Source: Marinilabilia salmonicolor | GTDB lineage: Bacteria; Bacteroidota; Bacteroidia; Bacteroidales; Marinilabiliaceae | Direction: 5' to 3' | NCBI RefSeq assembly: GCF_003003035.1 | Contig: NZ_PVTS01000008.1 | Location: forward strand, 165,751-229,750 | DNA: 64,000 nt | Part shown: positions 18,652-27,254 of the stretch, in pieces | How positions within the stretch are numbered: the first letter of the stretch is position 1 | Layout of the letters: the number at the start of each line of letters is the position of its first letter | Notes under the pieces: model-generated | What the model was told of the DNA's origin: nothing | The model's database searches: none | Seen by the model: only the letters and a program-made list of their open reading frames with translations | Program-made: the position numbers and the translations under genes

Positions 18652-18848
18652 TCGGTACGCTGCTGGGAGGGCGCTGTTGGCATTGAATTTACGCTTTTTA
18701 TTATTCAACTTGCAGATATTATTGCCCGAGTTGGTCTTCAATTAAAATTGAGAAATGAGGTGCCATTGATGCGGGTAAATAATTAAGGATTTTGGAAACT
18801 CCTATATGTCTGCCTGGCGGCAGGCATTATAGTTAATCGTCAAATCTT

Positions 18849-19988
18849 ATGCAGATGGAAAAAATTTTTTCTATTTTAATGATTGGAATAGCCATAAGCG
18901 CTTGTTCCTCCACAGAAAAAACGATTGATTCTTCTTTGAAGCCAGTAACAAGAGCCGTTATTGCTTATGTATTTCCCGGAAACCTGGTGCTTGAAAGTGA
19001 TGAGATAGCCGCCGGCAAACTCACACATGTCAATTATGCTTTTGCAAATATTCAGGATGGGGAGATGGTTGAAGGATACGAGGCTGATTCTGCAAATTTT
19101 GTGGTTTTAAATCGACTCAAAAAGGACAATCCATCATTGAAAATACTGGTTTCGGTAGGTGGTTGGGGGTGGTCCGGCGGATTTTCTGACATGGCATTGA
19201 CAAAAGAAAGCAGGACCCGTTTTATCCAAAGTGCTTTGGCGTTTATTGAAAGGCATCGTTTGGATGGACTGGATATCGATTGGGAATATCCGGGACTTCC
19301 GGGGGCAGGAAATACTCACCGTCCTGAAGACAAAGAGAACTTTACATTGTTGTTGAAAGAATGTCGCAGCGCTCTTGATGCAGCAGATGAATCAAAGCAC
19401 TATTTGTTGACCATTGCAGCTGCTGCTTCTTCAGATTTTCTGGAAAAAACAAATATGCAGGAGGCTTCTCAATATCTGGACATGGTTAATCTTATGACTT
19501 ATGACTTTGCCGGAGAGTGGGATGACGCTGTCCGTCATCATGCCAATTTATATCCGTCTGAATATTATGAGTTGGGAAATTCTGTGTCGGAAACCGTATC
19601 AAGGTTTATTAAAGTGGGCGTGCCAGCAGAGAAAATGGTTGTTGGAGTTCCATTTTACGGCAGAGGATGGAGAAATTGCACAAAAGTTAATGATGGCATC
19701 GGGCAATCAGGGGACGGTCTGTCTAATGTTAACCTTTCTTATCGCAATTTGAAGACAAATTATTTAAGTGATTCTAAATACAAGCAGGGATGGGACGATT
19801 CAGCGAAAGCGCCCTATTTGTTTAATGAAGAAGAACGGATTTTTATAACCTATGAAAATCCGCGGTCATTGCATTTGAAATGTGGTTTTGTTAAAGACAA
19901 TAATCTAAAAGGTGTGATGTTTTGGGAATATTTTGGGGATTATGACGAAGAGTTGTTGTCTGTCATTAGTGGTGAGATGATTCGGTGA
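18849..19988 (+). CDS. GH18 family glycosidase lipoprotein (chitinase/ENGase-like)
   Basis: The 379-residue protein has a lipoprotein signal ending in AISAC19 (ATG at 18849 or 18855). The GH18 signature DGLDIDWE lies at residues 139-146, with E146 as the expected acid/base. KILVSVGGWGWSGGF is the conserved second strand, YDFAGEW matches strand six, and VMFWEYFGD the C-terminal strand. GH18 enzymes cut beta-1,4 bonds next to GlcNAc in chitin, N-glycans or related polymers, using the N-acetyl group in catalysis. No carbohydrate-binding module is present. It is a free-standing gene between the D-2-hydroxyacid dehydrogenase and a broken copy of that dehydrogenase's end. Whether it is endo- or exo-acting cannot be read from the sequence. 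Confidence 0.92.
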   Translation: MQMEKIFSILMIGIAISACSSTEKTIDSSLKPVTRAVIAYVFPGNLVLESDEIAAGKLTHVNYAFANIQDGEMVEGYEADSANFVVLNRLKKDNPSLKILVSVGGWGWSGGFSDMALTKESRTRFIQSALAFIERHRLDGLDIDWEYPGLPGAGNTHRPEDKENFTLLLKECRSALDAADESKHYLLTIAAAASSDFLEKTNMQEASQYLDMVNLMTYDFAGEWDDAVRHHANLYPSEYYELGNSVSETVSRFIKVGVPAEKMVVGVPFYGRGWRNCTKVNDGIGQSGDGLSNVNLSYRNLKTNYLSDSKYKQGWDDSAKAPYLFNEEERIFITYENPRSLHLKCGFVKDNNLKGVMFWEYFGDYDEELLSVISGEMIR

Positions 19989-20111
19989 AGAAAAAATCCC
20001 CTTAATCAAAGAATTGAGCGTTGTTTTAGGCAATCCTGGCAAAATTAGTTTTTAGTAAGTGAACAATATGGCATATAAGCTGCTTGTTTTGGTTTCAGGT
20101 TGGTGCCGAAA

Positions 20112-20393
20112 TATGAATTACTTCTGGTAGCTCCTATGTGTGCCGAAGAGGTGGTTGTCCCTGATGAAGTGGGGTGTTGTGGCTGGGCCGGTGACCGTGG
20201 ATTTACTCATCCCGAGCTGAATGCCTCGGCGCTTAAACCGCTGAAGCGTCAATTGCCCGATGGTGTTGAGAGTGGTTATTCCACCAGTCGTACCTGCGAA
20301 ATAGGTTTATCATTGCACAGCGGTGTTTCCTATAAGTCGATTGTCTATTTGGTTGATGAGGCTACTCATGAAAAAGTAAATAAAAAAAATTAA
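20112..20393 (+). pseudogene. Truncated second copy of the 3' end of the FAD/4Fe-4S dehydrogenase
   Basis: About 80 codons match the last part of the dehydrogenase at 15799-18651 almost residue for residue, from the MCAEEVVVPDEVGCCGWAGD region to SIVYLVDEAT. The match starts abruptly at about 20112, with no upstream FAD or ferredoxin part, and the frame has no convincing start codon (a TTG at 20100 opens it). Many codons differ only at silent positions, so the copy was probably kept under protein-level selection for a long time, as part of a full paralog or in another lineage, before it was cut down. It keeps the CCG motif but could not work alone. Treat it as a gene remnant. Confidence 0.85.
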
Positions 20394-20427
20394 AAACCAA
20401 TCTGGCTTTTAGTGATTATTTCTTAAT

Positions 20428-20465
20428 AAGTCCGTTGCTTCTCAATAAGTGCGGACTTTTCTTTT
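20428..20465 (+). terminator. Hairpin and T-run after the dehydrogenase remnant
   Basis: A 7 bp stem (20428-20434 with 20452-20458) is followed by a T-rich stretch. It closes region 2. The rest of the 334 bp gap 20394-20727 holds a short GC-rich repeat-like patch near 20533-20570 and the promoter of the next SusC gene. Confidence 0.65.
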
Positions 20466-20605
20466 GCTTTCTGCTTCTTAAATATTTTCTGATTGCTGTT
20501 TCCTGTTCTTTATTTACCGTATGAAAAAGTAGAGGCTGCCTGACGCTTAAGCTGCGGCCTGGAGGTAGGTGATTAATCTTTTCATGTAAAAAAGTATTAA
20601 AAAAA

Positions 20606-20637
20606 CTTGTTAATAAAAATTTTAAGAAATAGATTTG
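20606..20637 (+). promoter_or_regulatory. Bacteroidota-type promoter for the third SusC locus
   Basis: A -7 element TAGATTTG (20630-20637) fits TAnnTTTG, and a CTTG (20606-20609) 20 nt upstream fits the -33 TTTG box. Transcription would start near 20644, giving a leader of about 84 nt before the SusC ATG at 20728. Confidence 0.6.
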
Positions 20638-20727
20638 CAGAAAGAAAATAAAATAATGAAAACATTCTTTGGTGAGAATTTTTTAAAAAGAACGCTTTGT
20701 TGATTAATTCATAAAAATCAAACCGTA

Positions 20728-23700
20728 ATGAAGGCAAGTTTTTTAGTGATTTTGGTTTTAAGTATTTTCTCTTTATCGGTTTTCGGTCAGGAAACCGTTG
20801 TAAGGGGGAAAGTTGTTGATGAAAAAGGTGGCCCTTTACCAGGGGCCAGTGTGGTTGCCAGGGGTACTTCGGCAGGTACCATTACAGATATGAATGGCAA
20901 CTTTGAGTTAAATGTTCCGGAAACAGCAGAAGTTTTAACATTTAGCTTCATCGGTTTTGAAAGTGTTGAGCTTCCCCTGGATGGAAGGGCTTTTTACGAT
21001 GTGGTATTGCAACCCACCGTCACCGATCTGGATGAAGTCGTGGTTACCGCTCTTGGAATAAAGCGTGATGCCAAGGCTCTGGGTTACGCTGTCCAGCAGG
21101 TTGGTGGTGAAGAAATGGAAGATGCTTCGGGTATTGCTCCGTTGTCCGGCTTGAGTGGAAAAGTCTCCGGGCTAAACATCTCCGGCTCCGGTAATGGTCC
21201 TGCAGGATCTACCAAGGTTCTGATTCGCGGGGTTAATTCATTGACCGGATCCAATGATCCTCTTTACGTGGTGGATGGTGTACCCATGGATAATTCAGGA
21301 GGTGCATCCGGAACCGAATGGGGTGGTTTTGATTATGGTAATGCGGCCAATAATATCAATCCTTCTGATATTGAATCCATTTCTGTCCTTAAAGGTGGAG
21401 CCGCTGCTGCCTTGTATGGTGCCCGTGGACAAAACGGGGTGATCATGATTACTACCAAAAGTGGATCGGAGCAAAAAGGTCTTGGTATTTCTGTTAGCTC
21501 GTCATACGAAATTGCGAATCCGCTTATAAAGCCCGATTTTCAGAATAACTACTCTCAGGGTGCGGCTGGTAAATTTGAGCCCTTAAGCTACAGAAGCTGG
21601 GGGGCTAAAATGAATGGACAAAGTGTTACCAACTTTTTGAATGAAGAACAGCAACTCCGTTCTCCTGCAGAGCATCCATATGATACATTTTTTCAAACGG
21701 GAACTACTTTAACCAATACGGTAAGCTTGAATAACCGTAATGAAAAAAATGGTGTTTATTTTTCTGCCAGTCAGATGAATAATGAAAACCTTCAGCCTGG
21801 AAGTACTTACGATAAAAGTTCTTTCACCATTCGGTTCGATACCAAACCAGCCGAATATTTTAAGTTGGATACCAAACTGAATTATGTATATACCGAGGCT
21901 GAGAATCGTCCCAACCTGGCAGGGTCCCCTGATAATCCTGTGTATCTGATGACTGTTATGCCTCGCTCGGTTGGATTCGACCAGTTGAAGCCTTATCGCA
22001 CTGTAGATGGATATCCGGTTGTATGGACCAGTCAGTACCAAAGAAATAATGACGGAACCATTGCCTGGCGCAATGCCCCTCCCGAATTTGCAAGTTCTCC
22101 GCTGCTTCAGAATCCATACTGGGCCATCAATGAAAACAGGAATGAAGACAGCCGTAACCGGTTAATTGGATTTGCTGAAGCTTCCATTGACTTCAAAGAA
22201 CTCCTGAATCTGGGGTTCAAGTTAGAGTTTAAAGGAAAAGCCGGTGTCGACTATTACTCCGAAAACCGGAAAAGGATAACTGCCCACAATACTTATTATA
22301 AAGCCGACGGTAAAGCTACCATCAATGATACCAGATTGGAGGTAAGGGAAGAAAACTACGATTTTCTTTTGAATGCCGAACAATCCTGGGGACAGTTTAG
22401 GGCCAATGGATCATTGGGCGGAAACCTGATGCGTAATACCTATAAAAGTGTTGCTTCAACTTCTGAGTCCGGGCTTATCAATGAAGTGGGACCCTATGTG
22501 ATTCAGAACTTTATGAACCCTGTTACTTCTGAAGGCATTTCAGAAAGAGAAATCCAGTCTTTATATGGCTTGTTTTCTTTTGATTATGCAAGTAAGTTGT
22601 TTTTAGATGTGACTCTTCGTAACGACTGGACTTCTGTTCTCTCTCCCGAAAACTGGTCTTACTTGTATCCTTCGGTTAGTGCCAGCTGGATTGCAAGTGA
22701 ATCTTTAACAATGCCGGACTGGGTTAACTTTCTAAAAATCCGTGGATCATGGGCCAGTGTTGGTAATGGGGGGCAATACGCTTCTTACAGATATATGAAT
22801 TATGGTACCAATGCCAATCAGTTCCATGGGTTGCCCTATGGCTTCGTTCCCGGTGTTCGTCCTGAGAAAGACCTTAAGAGTGAGTTAACCATTTCAAAGG
22901 AGGTGGGTATCAATGCTTCTTTATTTGATAATCGTTTAAGCATTGATGCGGCTGTTTATCAGTCGGGCACTGAGGATCAGATCTTTAAAGCCCCTATGGC
23001 GCCCTCCTCAGGTTATAACTCGGGAATTGTGAATGCAGGTTATATCAATAACTCAGGTGTGGAATTGAGTATCTCGGGCGATGTTATTAAAAATGCCGAT
23101 CTGACCTGGAATCTTGGCGCCAACATTACCCGCCAGTGGAGTGAGGTTGAAGAACTGGACGATGAGGTAGATGTGCTGAATCTTGGTGGTGCCGGCGGTG
23201 TGATTATCGCTGCCCGCAAAGGAGATCCTGTTGGTATTATGCTGGGGAGTGCATATGCCCGCGACGAATCGGGCCGGATTATGCTCGATGATGAGAATCT
23301 GCCAATGCTGAAGACTACAGAAGAGGGAGCCATTGATACCGAACAAACCATTGGTAATGCTTACCCCGACTGGTTACTCGGACTTAAATCGGGTCTTCGC
23401 TACAAGGGCGCTTTCCTGAACTTCCAGATTGACTCCAAACTGGGGCATGACATCTTTTCTATGACCAATATGCGTGGCGGTCTTTACGGAACACTCGCGT
23501 TTACCGAAGAGGGGCGCGACGAGTGGGAAAAAGCCAAGGAGATTTCACAGGTTACCGGTGTGGCTCCTAATGATGGCTATATGGTAGAAGGCGTAAAGAA
23601 TGGTGTTGAAGGAGAATACCCTGTGGATCCTCAGAAGTATTGGGACCGTTTGGCCCGCATCAATGAGGCTTTCGTAGATGATGCTTCTTTTATTCGTCTG

Positions 23701-23925
23701 AAGCAGGTCTCCGTTGGTTACCAGTTCAGCAATGATTTCTTAAAAACTTCTCCATTTAAAAAATTATCGGTCAGCTTGGTGGCCAATAACCTGGCTTACC
23801 TGATGCGAAATACCAGGAATATTTCTCCTGAATCATCTTTCGGAACTGGCAATGCCGTGGGTTATGAGATGTTCTCTTTCCCTGAAACGAGAACGGTTGC
23901 TCTCAACTTAAAACTTGATTTTTAA
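20728..23925 (+). CDS. SusC-family TonB-linked outer membrane transporter (first gene of the long PUL)
   Basis: The 1065-residue protein has a signal peptide ending at VFGQ, a carboxypeptidase-regulatory-like domain (VVRGKVVDEKGGPLPGASVV onwards), the linker TDLDEVVVTALGIKRDAKAL, a plug with LYVVDGVPMDNSGG and LYGARGQNGVIMITTKSG, and a barrel ending in ALNLKLDF. It belongs to the same branch as the SusC at 10717, so the two loci may be distantly related duplicates. A good promoter lies 91 bp upstream. The partner SusD starts 24 bp downstream. The ligand is unknown; the gene content that follows suggests an N-acetylhexosamine- or mannose-containing glycan. Confidence 0.95.
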   Translation: MKASFLVILVLSIFSLSVFGQETVVRGKVVDEKGGPLPGASVVARGTSAGTITDMNGNFELNVPETAEVLTFSFIGFESVELPLDGRAFYDVVLQPTVTDLDEVVVTALGIKRDAKALGYAVQQVGGEEMEDASGIAPLSGLSGKVSGLNISGSGNGPAGSTKVLIRGVNSLTGSNDPLYVVDGVPMDNSGGASGTEWGGFDYGNAANNINPSDIESISVLKGGAAAALYGARGQNGVIMITTKSGSEQKGLGISVSSSYEIANPLIKPDFQNNYSQGAAGKFEPLSYRSWGAKMNGQSVTNFLNEEQQLRSPAEHPYDTFFQTGTTLTNTVSLNNRNEKNGVYFSASQMNNENLQPGSTYDKSSFTIRFDTKPAEYFKLDTKLNYVYTEAENRPNLAGSPDNPVYLMTVMPRSVGFDQLKPYRTVDGYPVVWTSQYQRNNDGTIAWRNAPPEFASSPLLQNPYWAINENRNEDSRNRLIGFAEASIDFKELLNLGFKLEFKGKAGVDYYSENRKRITAHNTYYKADGKATINDTRLEVREENYDFLLNAEQSWGQFRANGSLGGNLMRNTYKSVASTSESGLINEVGPYVIQNFMNPVTSEGISEREIQSLYGLFSFDYASKLFLDVTLRNDWTSVLSPENWSYLYPSVSASWIASESLTMPDWVNFLKIRGSWASVGNGGQYASYRYMNYGTNANQFHGLPYGFVPGVRPEKDLKSELTISKEVGINASLFDNRLSIDAAVYQSGTEDQIFKAPMAPSSGYNSGIVNAGYINNSGVELSISGDVIKNADLTWNLGANITRQWSEVEELDDEVDVLNLGGAGGVIIAARKGDPVGIMLGSAYARDESGRIMLDDENLPMLKTTEEGAIDTEQTIGNAYPDWLLGLKSGLRYKGAFLNFQIDSKLGHDIFSMTNMRGGLYGTLAFTEEGRDEWEKAKEISQVTGVAPNDGYMVEGVKNGVEGEYPVDPQKYWDRLARINEAFVDDASFIRLKQVSVGYQFSNDFLKTSPFKKLSVSLVANNLAYLMRNTRNISPESSFGTGNAVGYEMFSFPETRTVALNLKLDF

Positions 23926-23949
23926 AAGTAAACGGAAAAAAGTATCGCA

Positions 23950-25416
23950 ATGAGAACGAATATAATTTATACACTATTGCTGGGACTGGTTCTGGGATTC
24001 ACCGGATGTACCGATGATTTCGAGGAGATGGATCGTCCCAAAACCACTTCCGATAAAATTCAGCCCGATTATTTGTTTACCAGGGCTTTGGTTACTGGTT
24101 CGGGCTTATCTGTTGGCGTATGGCAGTTGGTTCATCAAACCGCCGGATCGGTTTATGCCCAGCACTGGGCCAATATTAATCCCAGTTTTACTTCTGATAA
24201 TTATGAACCTGGGCCGGGCAATGTGGTCTGGGATTGGTATTATGCCCGACCACACTTTGCACCGCTTAATGTAAATAACCAGACAATCGGGTTGGCTGTT
24301 GAGCTTGAAAATCCAATTAAGGAAGCTTGTGCGCGTATCTGGCAGGTTTACATGTATCAGTTGCTGACCGATATGTATGGCGACATTCCCTATACCGAAG
24401 CTCTGGAAACGGTTAAACCGGCTTACGATTCGCAGGAATCTGTTTATAATAGTCTGTTCGAAGAGTTGGAAGCCTCGGTGGCACTTATCAAAGAAAACCG
24501 AGATAAAGGGTATCCCGGTTATGGAAATGCCGACGTGCTTTACAACGGCAATCTTGATCAATGGATAAAATTTGCCAACACCCTTGGCATGCGCATGGCG
24601 CTGAGAGTTTCAGATGCAGATGAGAATCTGACCCGGTCATTTTTCGAAGGCCTGGATCTTTCAGAAACCATGACTTCGGCTGAAGATATGGCCCTGGTTA
24701 TTCCAGATGAAGATGGCCCCACCTATCATGTGAAAAATCCGCTTTCTTATGTCTATAACTGGCATGAGGTCCGGATCAGTGAGAATCTGATGGGGTATAT
24801 GCAATCTGCTAATGACCCGCGCATTTCAGTCTTTGCCGAGCCTAATACCAACGGAGAGTTTGTAGGGCTTCGCAATGGTCAGCCACAGGATTCACTGAGT
24901 CTGAAATATAATAACTATTACAAACCTGAATTCTGTAACATCGGGTCTTTCTTTACACAACCCGAAACCCCTCATTACCTGATAACTTATGCCGAGGCCT
25001 GCTTTTTAAAGGCTGAAGCTGCCGAACGCGGTTTTATTGGTGGTGACCCCGCAGGGTTTTACCGTCAGGCTATCGAAGCATCTCTACATCAATTTGAAAT
25101 AAATGACCAGCAGGTAATAGATGATTTCTATTCAGAGGTGGCTTATCAGTCTGCCACAGGACTGGAACAAATCTATACACAACGCTGGATTGCATTGTAC
25201 CCCAATGGACAGGAAGCATGGAGTTTGGTTCGACGAACCGGATTTCCTCAGATGCAGGAGCCTGTTTACACCTGGCCCGGCAATGACGAAATGCCCCGCA
25301 GAGTGCCATACCCTGTGAATGAGAGAAGGTACAATGCTGAAAATTACGATGCTGCTGTCAGTCAAATGGGAGGCGACAGCCAGTACACCCGTATGTGGTG
25401 GGACGTTGAGAACTAA
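23950..25416 (+). CDS. SusD-like surface lipoprotein
   Basis: The 488-residue protein has a canonical lipoprotein signal ending in LGFTGC20 followed by acidic residues (TDDFEE), which favours surface display. Group-2 SusD features include VYMYQLLTDMYGDIPYTEAL, IKFANTLGMRMALRVSD, TYAEACFLKAEAAERGF and YTQRWIALYPNGQEAWSLVR near the end. It should form the lid of the SusC transporter encoded 24 bp upstream. The following gene, 51 bp downstream, takes the usual position of a surface glycan-binding protein. Confidence 0.94.
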   Translation: MRTNIIYTLLLGLVLGFTGCTDDFEEMDRPKTTSDKIQPDYLFTRALVTGSGLSVGVWQLVHQTAGSVYAQHWANINPSFTSDNYEPGPGNVVWDWYYARPHFAPLNVNNQTIGLAVELENPIKEACARIWQVYMYQLLTDMYGDIPYTEALETVKPAYDSQESVYNSLFEELEASVALIKENRDKGYPGYGNADVLYNGNLDQWIKFANTLGMRMALRVSDADENLTRSFFEGLDLSETMTSAEDMALVIPDEDGPTYHVKNPLSYVYNWHEVRISENLMGYMQSANDPRISVFAEPNTNGEFVGLRNGQPQDSLSLKYNNYYKPEFCNIGSFFTQPETPHYLITYAEACFLKAEAAERGFIGGDPAGFYRQAIEASLHQFEINDQQVIDDFYSEVAYQSATGLEQIYTQRWIALYPNGQEAWSLVRRTGFPQMQEPVYTWPGNDEMPRRVPYPVNERRYNAENYDAAVSQMGGDSQYTRMWWDVEN

Positions 25417-25467
25417 CATGTAAAACGACCATTTAATAATTCCCTTTAAATTTTAAAAACTGTTCTT

Positions 25468-27141
25468 ATGAAAAAAAGAAGTTTATTTGAAAAGGCAATG
25501 AAAGCTGTCTTTATGGTAGCTTTATTGTCAGGGGTAACATTTTTTACCTCATGTGAAGACGATGAAGATGATCCTCTGAAAGCAGAGATTACCGGATTTT
25601 CAATTGTGGATGCGGGGCCCGACCAGGCTACTGCAGTTGAAGGAGCTATTGAAGGAACCAATATAACAGTGGCTGTTCCTTTTGAATCAGACCTTATGGC
25701 TTTGACTCCTGAAATTACCTTGTCTAAAGGGGCTATGGTAACTCCTCAGTCTGGTACTACTCTGGACTTTTCCGAGCCAAGAAATTTTGTTGTAGAAAAC
25801 GGAGAACTTCAAAATACTTATTCTGTAACGGTAACTAAGGCAGAACCTACCGGACCTGTTCTGAAGGGATTGGAAGTTGCCAGTGCCAATACTGATGAGG
25901 TATACGAAACAGAAGTTGACCTTCTGCAAGATCAGATTAGTGTAACTTACAATGAGTTGCAATCTCACCTGGTTTATATCTCTGCTATCGAAGTAGGTCC
26001 CGAAGGTGCTACTTATGAGACATCAACCGGTAAGGATACTTTGGATCTTTCTGTAGATGCATCGCTTACCGTTAATTATGCTGGGGAGTCTAAAAAGTAT
26101 ACACTTGTTCCTGAAGTAACTACTGCTGGATTTGATGTGGAAACAGCAACTGTTTTGATCGACAAATCGGCTTCTTCTCAGGCTGTTCCTACCGAAATTT
26201 CGGACGATAAATCACGTGGTGCCGATTTTAACGGTCAGTACGTATTTGTTGCTTCTCGTCTCAATGGTAATTTCATTCATTACTGGGACATCAATGCCAC
26301 TGTTGATGAAGTGAAAAATCTTAGCATGGAAGGTGTTGAAGGAGGTTCATGGGTGATTTCTGATGTTAAGTGTGCAGGTGATGCCATCTATGCCTGTAAT
26401 ATGGTGATGGCTGCTCAGGGTGCTGAATTTAAAGTTTACAAATGGGCCAATGTTGATGCTACACCTGAGGTAGTCTTGACTTATACTACAACTGCTGACA
26501 ATCAGCGTTTGGGTGATGCTCTTTCAATTGTTGGAGATCCTTCAACCAACGGTAAAATCATCGCATCCAATTTCCCCGGATGGGGTGGTAATCCTGATGC
26601 CAATGAGTTCTATGTATTCCAGGCTGATGGTGGCGAATTTGGCGCTCCTGTAGTATGGGATCTTGCTCTTGAGGAAGCAGTAAAAGTTGGTCAGTATGGC
26701 CGTGTAAATGAAATTCCCGGTGCAGAGGGTCTTTACCTGGCTTCAGGTGCTGAGATGGGAATTACTCTTCTCGATGATCAGGGCAATGTGGTTTATGAAG
26801 TACCAGAAAGTGTAATCCAGTTCCGCTCTTTCGATCCTCATGTATTTGAGTACAATGGTGGACGTTACCTTTCATTCAGCATTAACCGCGAATGGGAAGC
26901 TTCAGGTGCTTTCTCTCAAATTGTAAACATCACCGAAGGTGCCGATATTGAGGCTGCTTTGCGCGCGCTTACTGATGAGAATATTGGGCAGAAGCTGATT
27001 TATACCAATGTATTCAGCGGCGGAAGCAATGACCCATGGGTAAATGCAAACAACGCTGTTGCTATGGATGAAGAAGGAAATCCAATGATTTTCAGTTTCT
27101 CTGTATTGAACGGCTTCATGGTTGAAGAATTTACTCGATAA
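25468..27141 (+). CDS. DUF5018/DUF4623 lipoprotein, probable surface glycan-binding protein
   Basis: The 557-residue protein has a lipoprotein signal ending in TFFTSC29 followed by EDDEDD. Two DUF5018-like beta-sandwich segments follow (about residues 35-125 and 130-215). The rest (about 230-557) looks like a DUF4623 beta-propeller-like domain, with repeated strands such as GQYVFVASRLNG, NGKIIASNFPGWGG and EGLYLASGAEMG. No catalytic signature is visible. Third place behind SusC/SusD and the acidic residues after the lipid anchor are typical of surface glycan-binding proteins. The next gene carries the same DUF5018-type N-terminal repeats, suggesting a shared binding module or spacer. A hairpin follows directly after the stop codon. 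Confidence 0.85.
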   Translation: MKKRSLFEKAMKAVFMVALLSGVTFFTSCEDDEDDPLKAEITGFSIVDAGPDQATAVEGAIEGTNITVAVPFESDLMALTPEITLSKGAMVTPQSGTTLDFSEPRNFVVENGELQNTYSVTVTKAEPTGPVLKGLEVASANTDEVYETEVDLLQDQISVTYNELQSHLVYISAIEVGPEGATYETSTGKDTLDLSVDASLTVNYAGESKKYTLVPEVTTAGFDVETATVLIDKSASSQAVPTEISDDKSRGADFNGQYVFVASRLNGNFIHYWDINATVDEVKNLSMEGVEGGSWVISDVKCAGDAIYACNMVMAAQGAEFKVYKWANVDATPEVVLTYTTTADNQRLGDALSIVGDPSTNGKIIASNFPGWGGNPDANEFYVFQADGGEFGAPVVWDLALEEAVKVGQYGRVNEIPGAEGLYLASGAEMGITLLDDQGNVVYEVPESVIQFRSFDPHVFEYNGGRYLSFSINREWEASGAFSQIVNITEGADIEAALRALTDENIGQKLIYTNVFSGGSNDPWVNANNAVAMDEEGNPMIFSFSVLNGFMVEEFTR

Positions 27142-27150
27142 ACATCTTTT

Positions 27151-27189
27151 CCCCGGGCCGGAAACGGTCCGGGGATTTTCTCTTTATTT
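27151..27189 (+). terminator. GC-rich terminator/attenuator inside the PUL
   Basis: A 10 bp stem (27151-27160 with 27165-27174, one G-T pair) closes a GAAA tetraloop and is followed by a T-rich tract. It divides the surface-binding genes (SusC, SusD, DUF4623) from the enzyme and transport genes, so it may set their relative levels. Confidence 0.85.
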
Positions 27190-27254
27190 TTTCACTTTGC
27201 TGAATACCTGGAGCTGTTATTCAACTCTGTTACTCCGGGAATAAATAATTTGTC

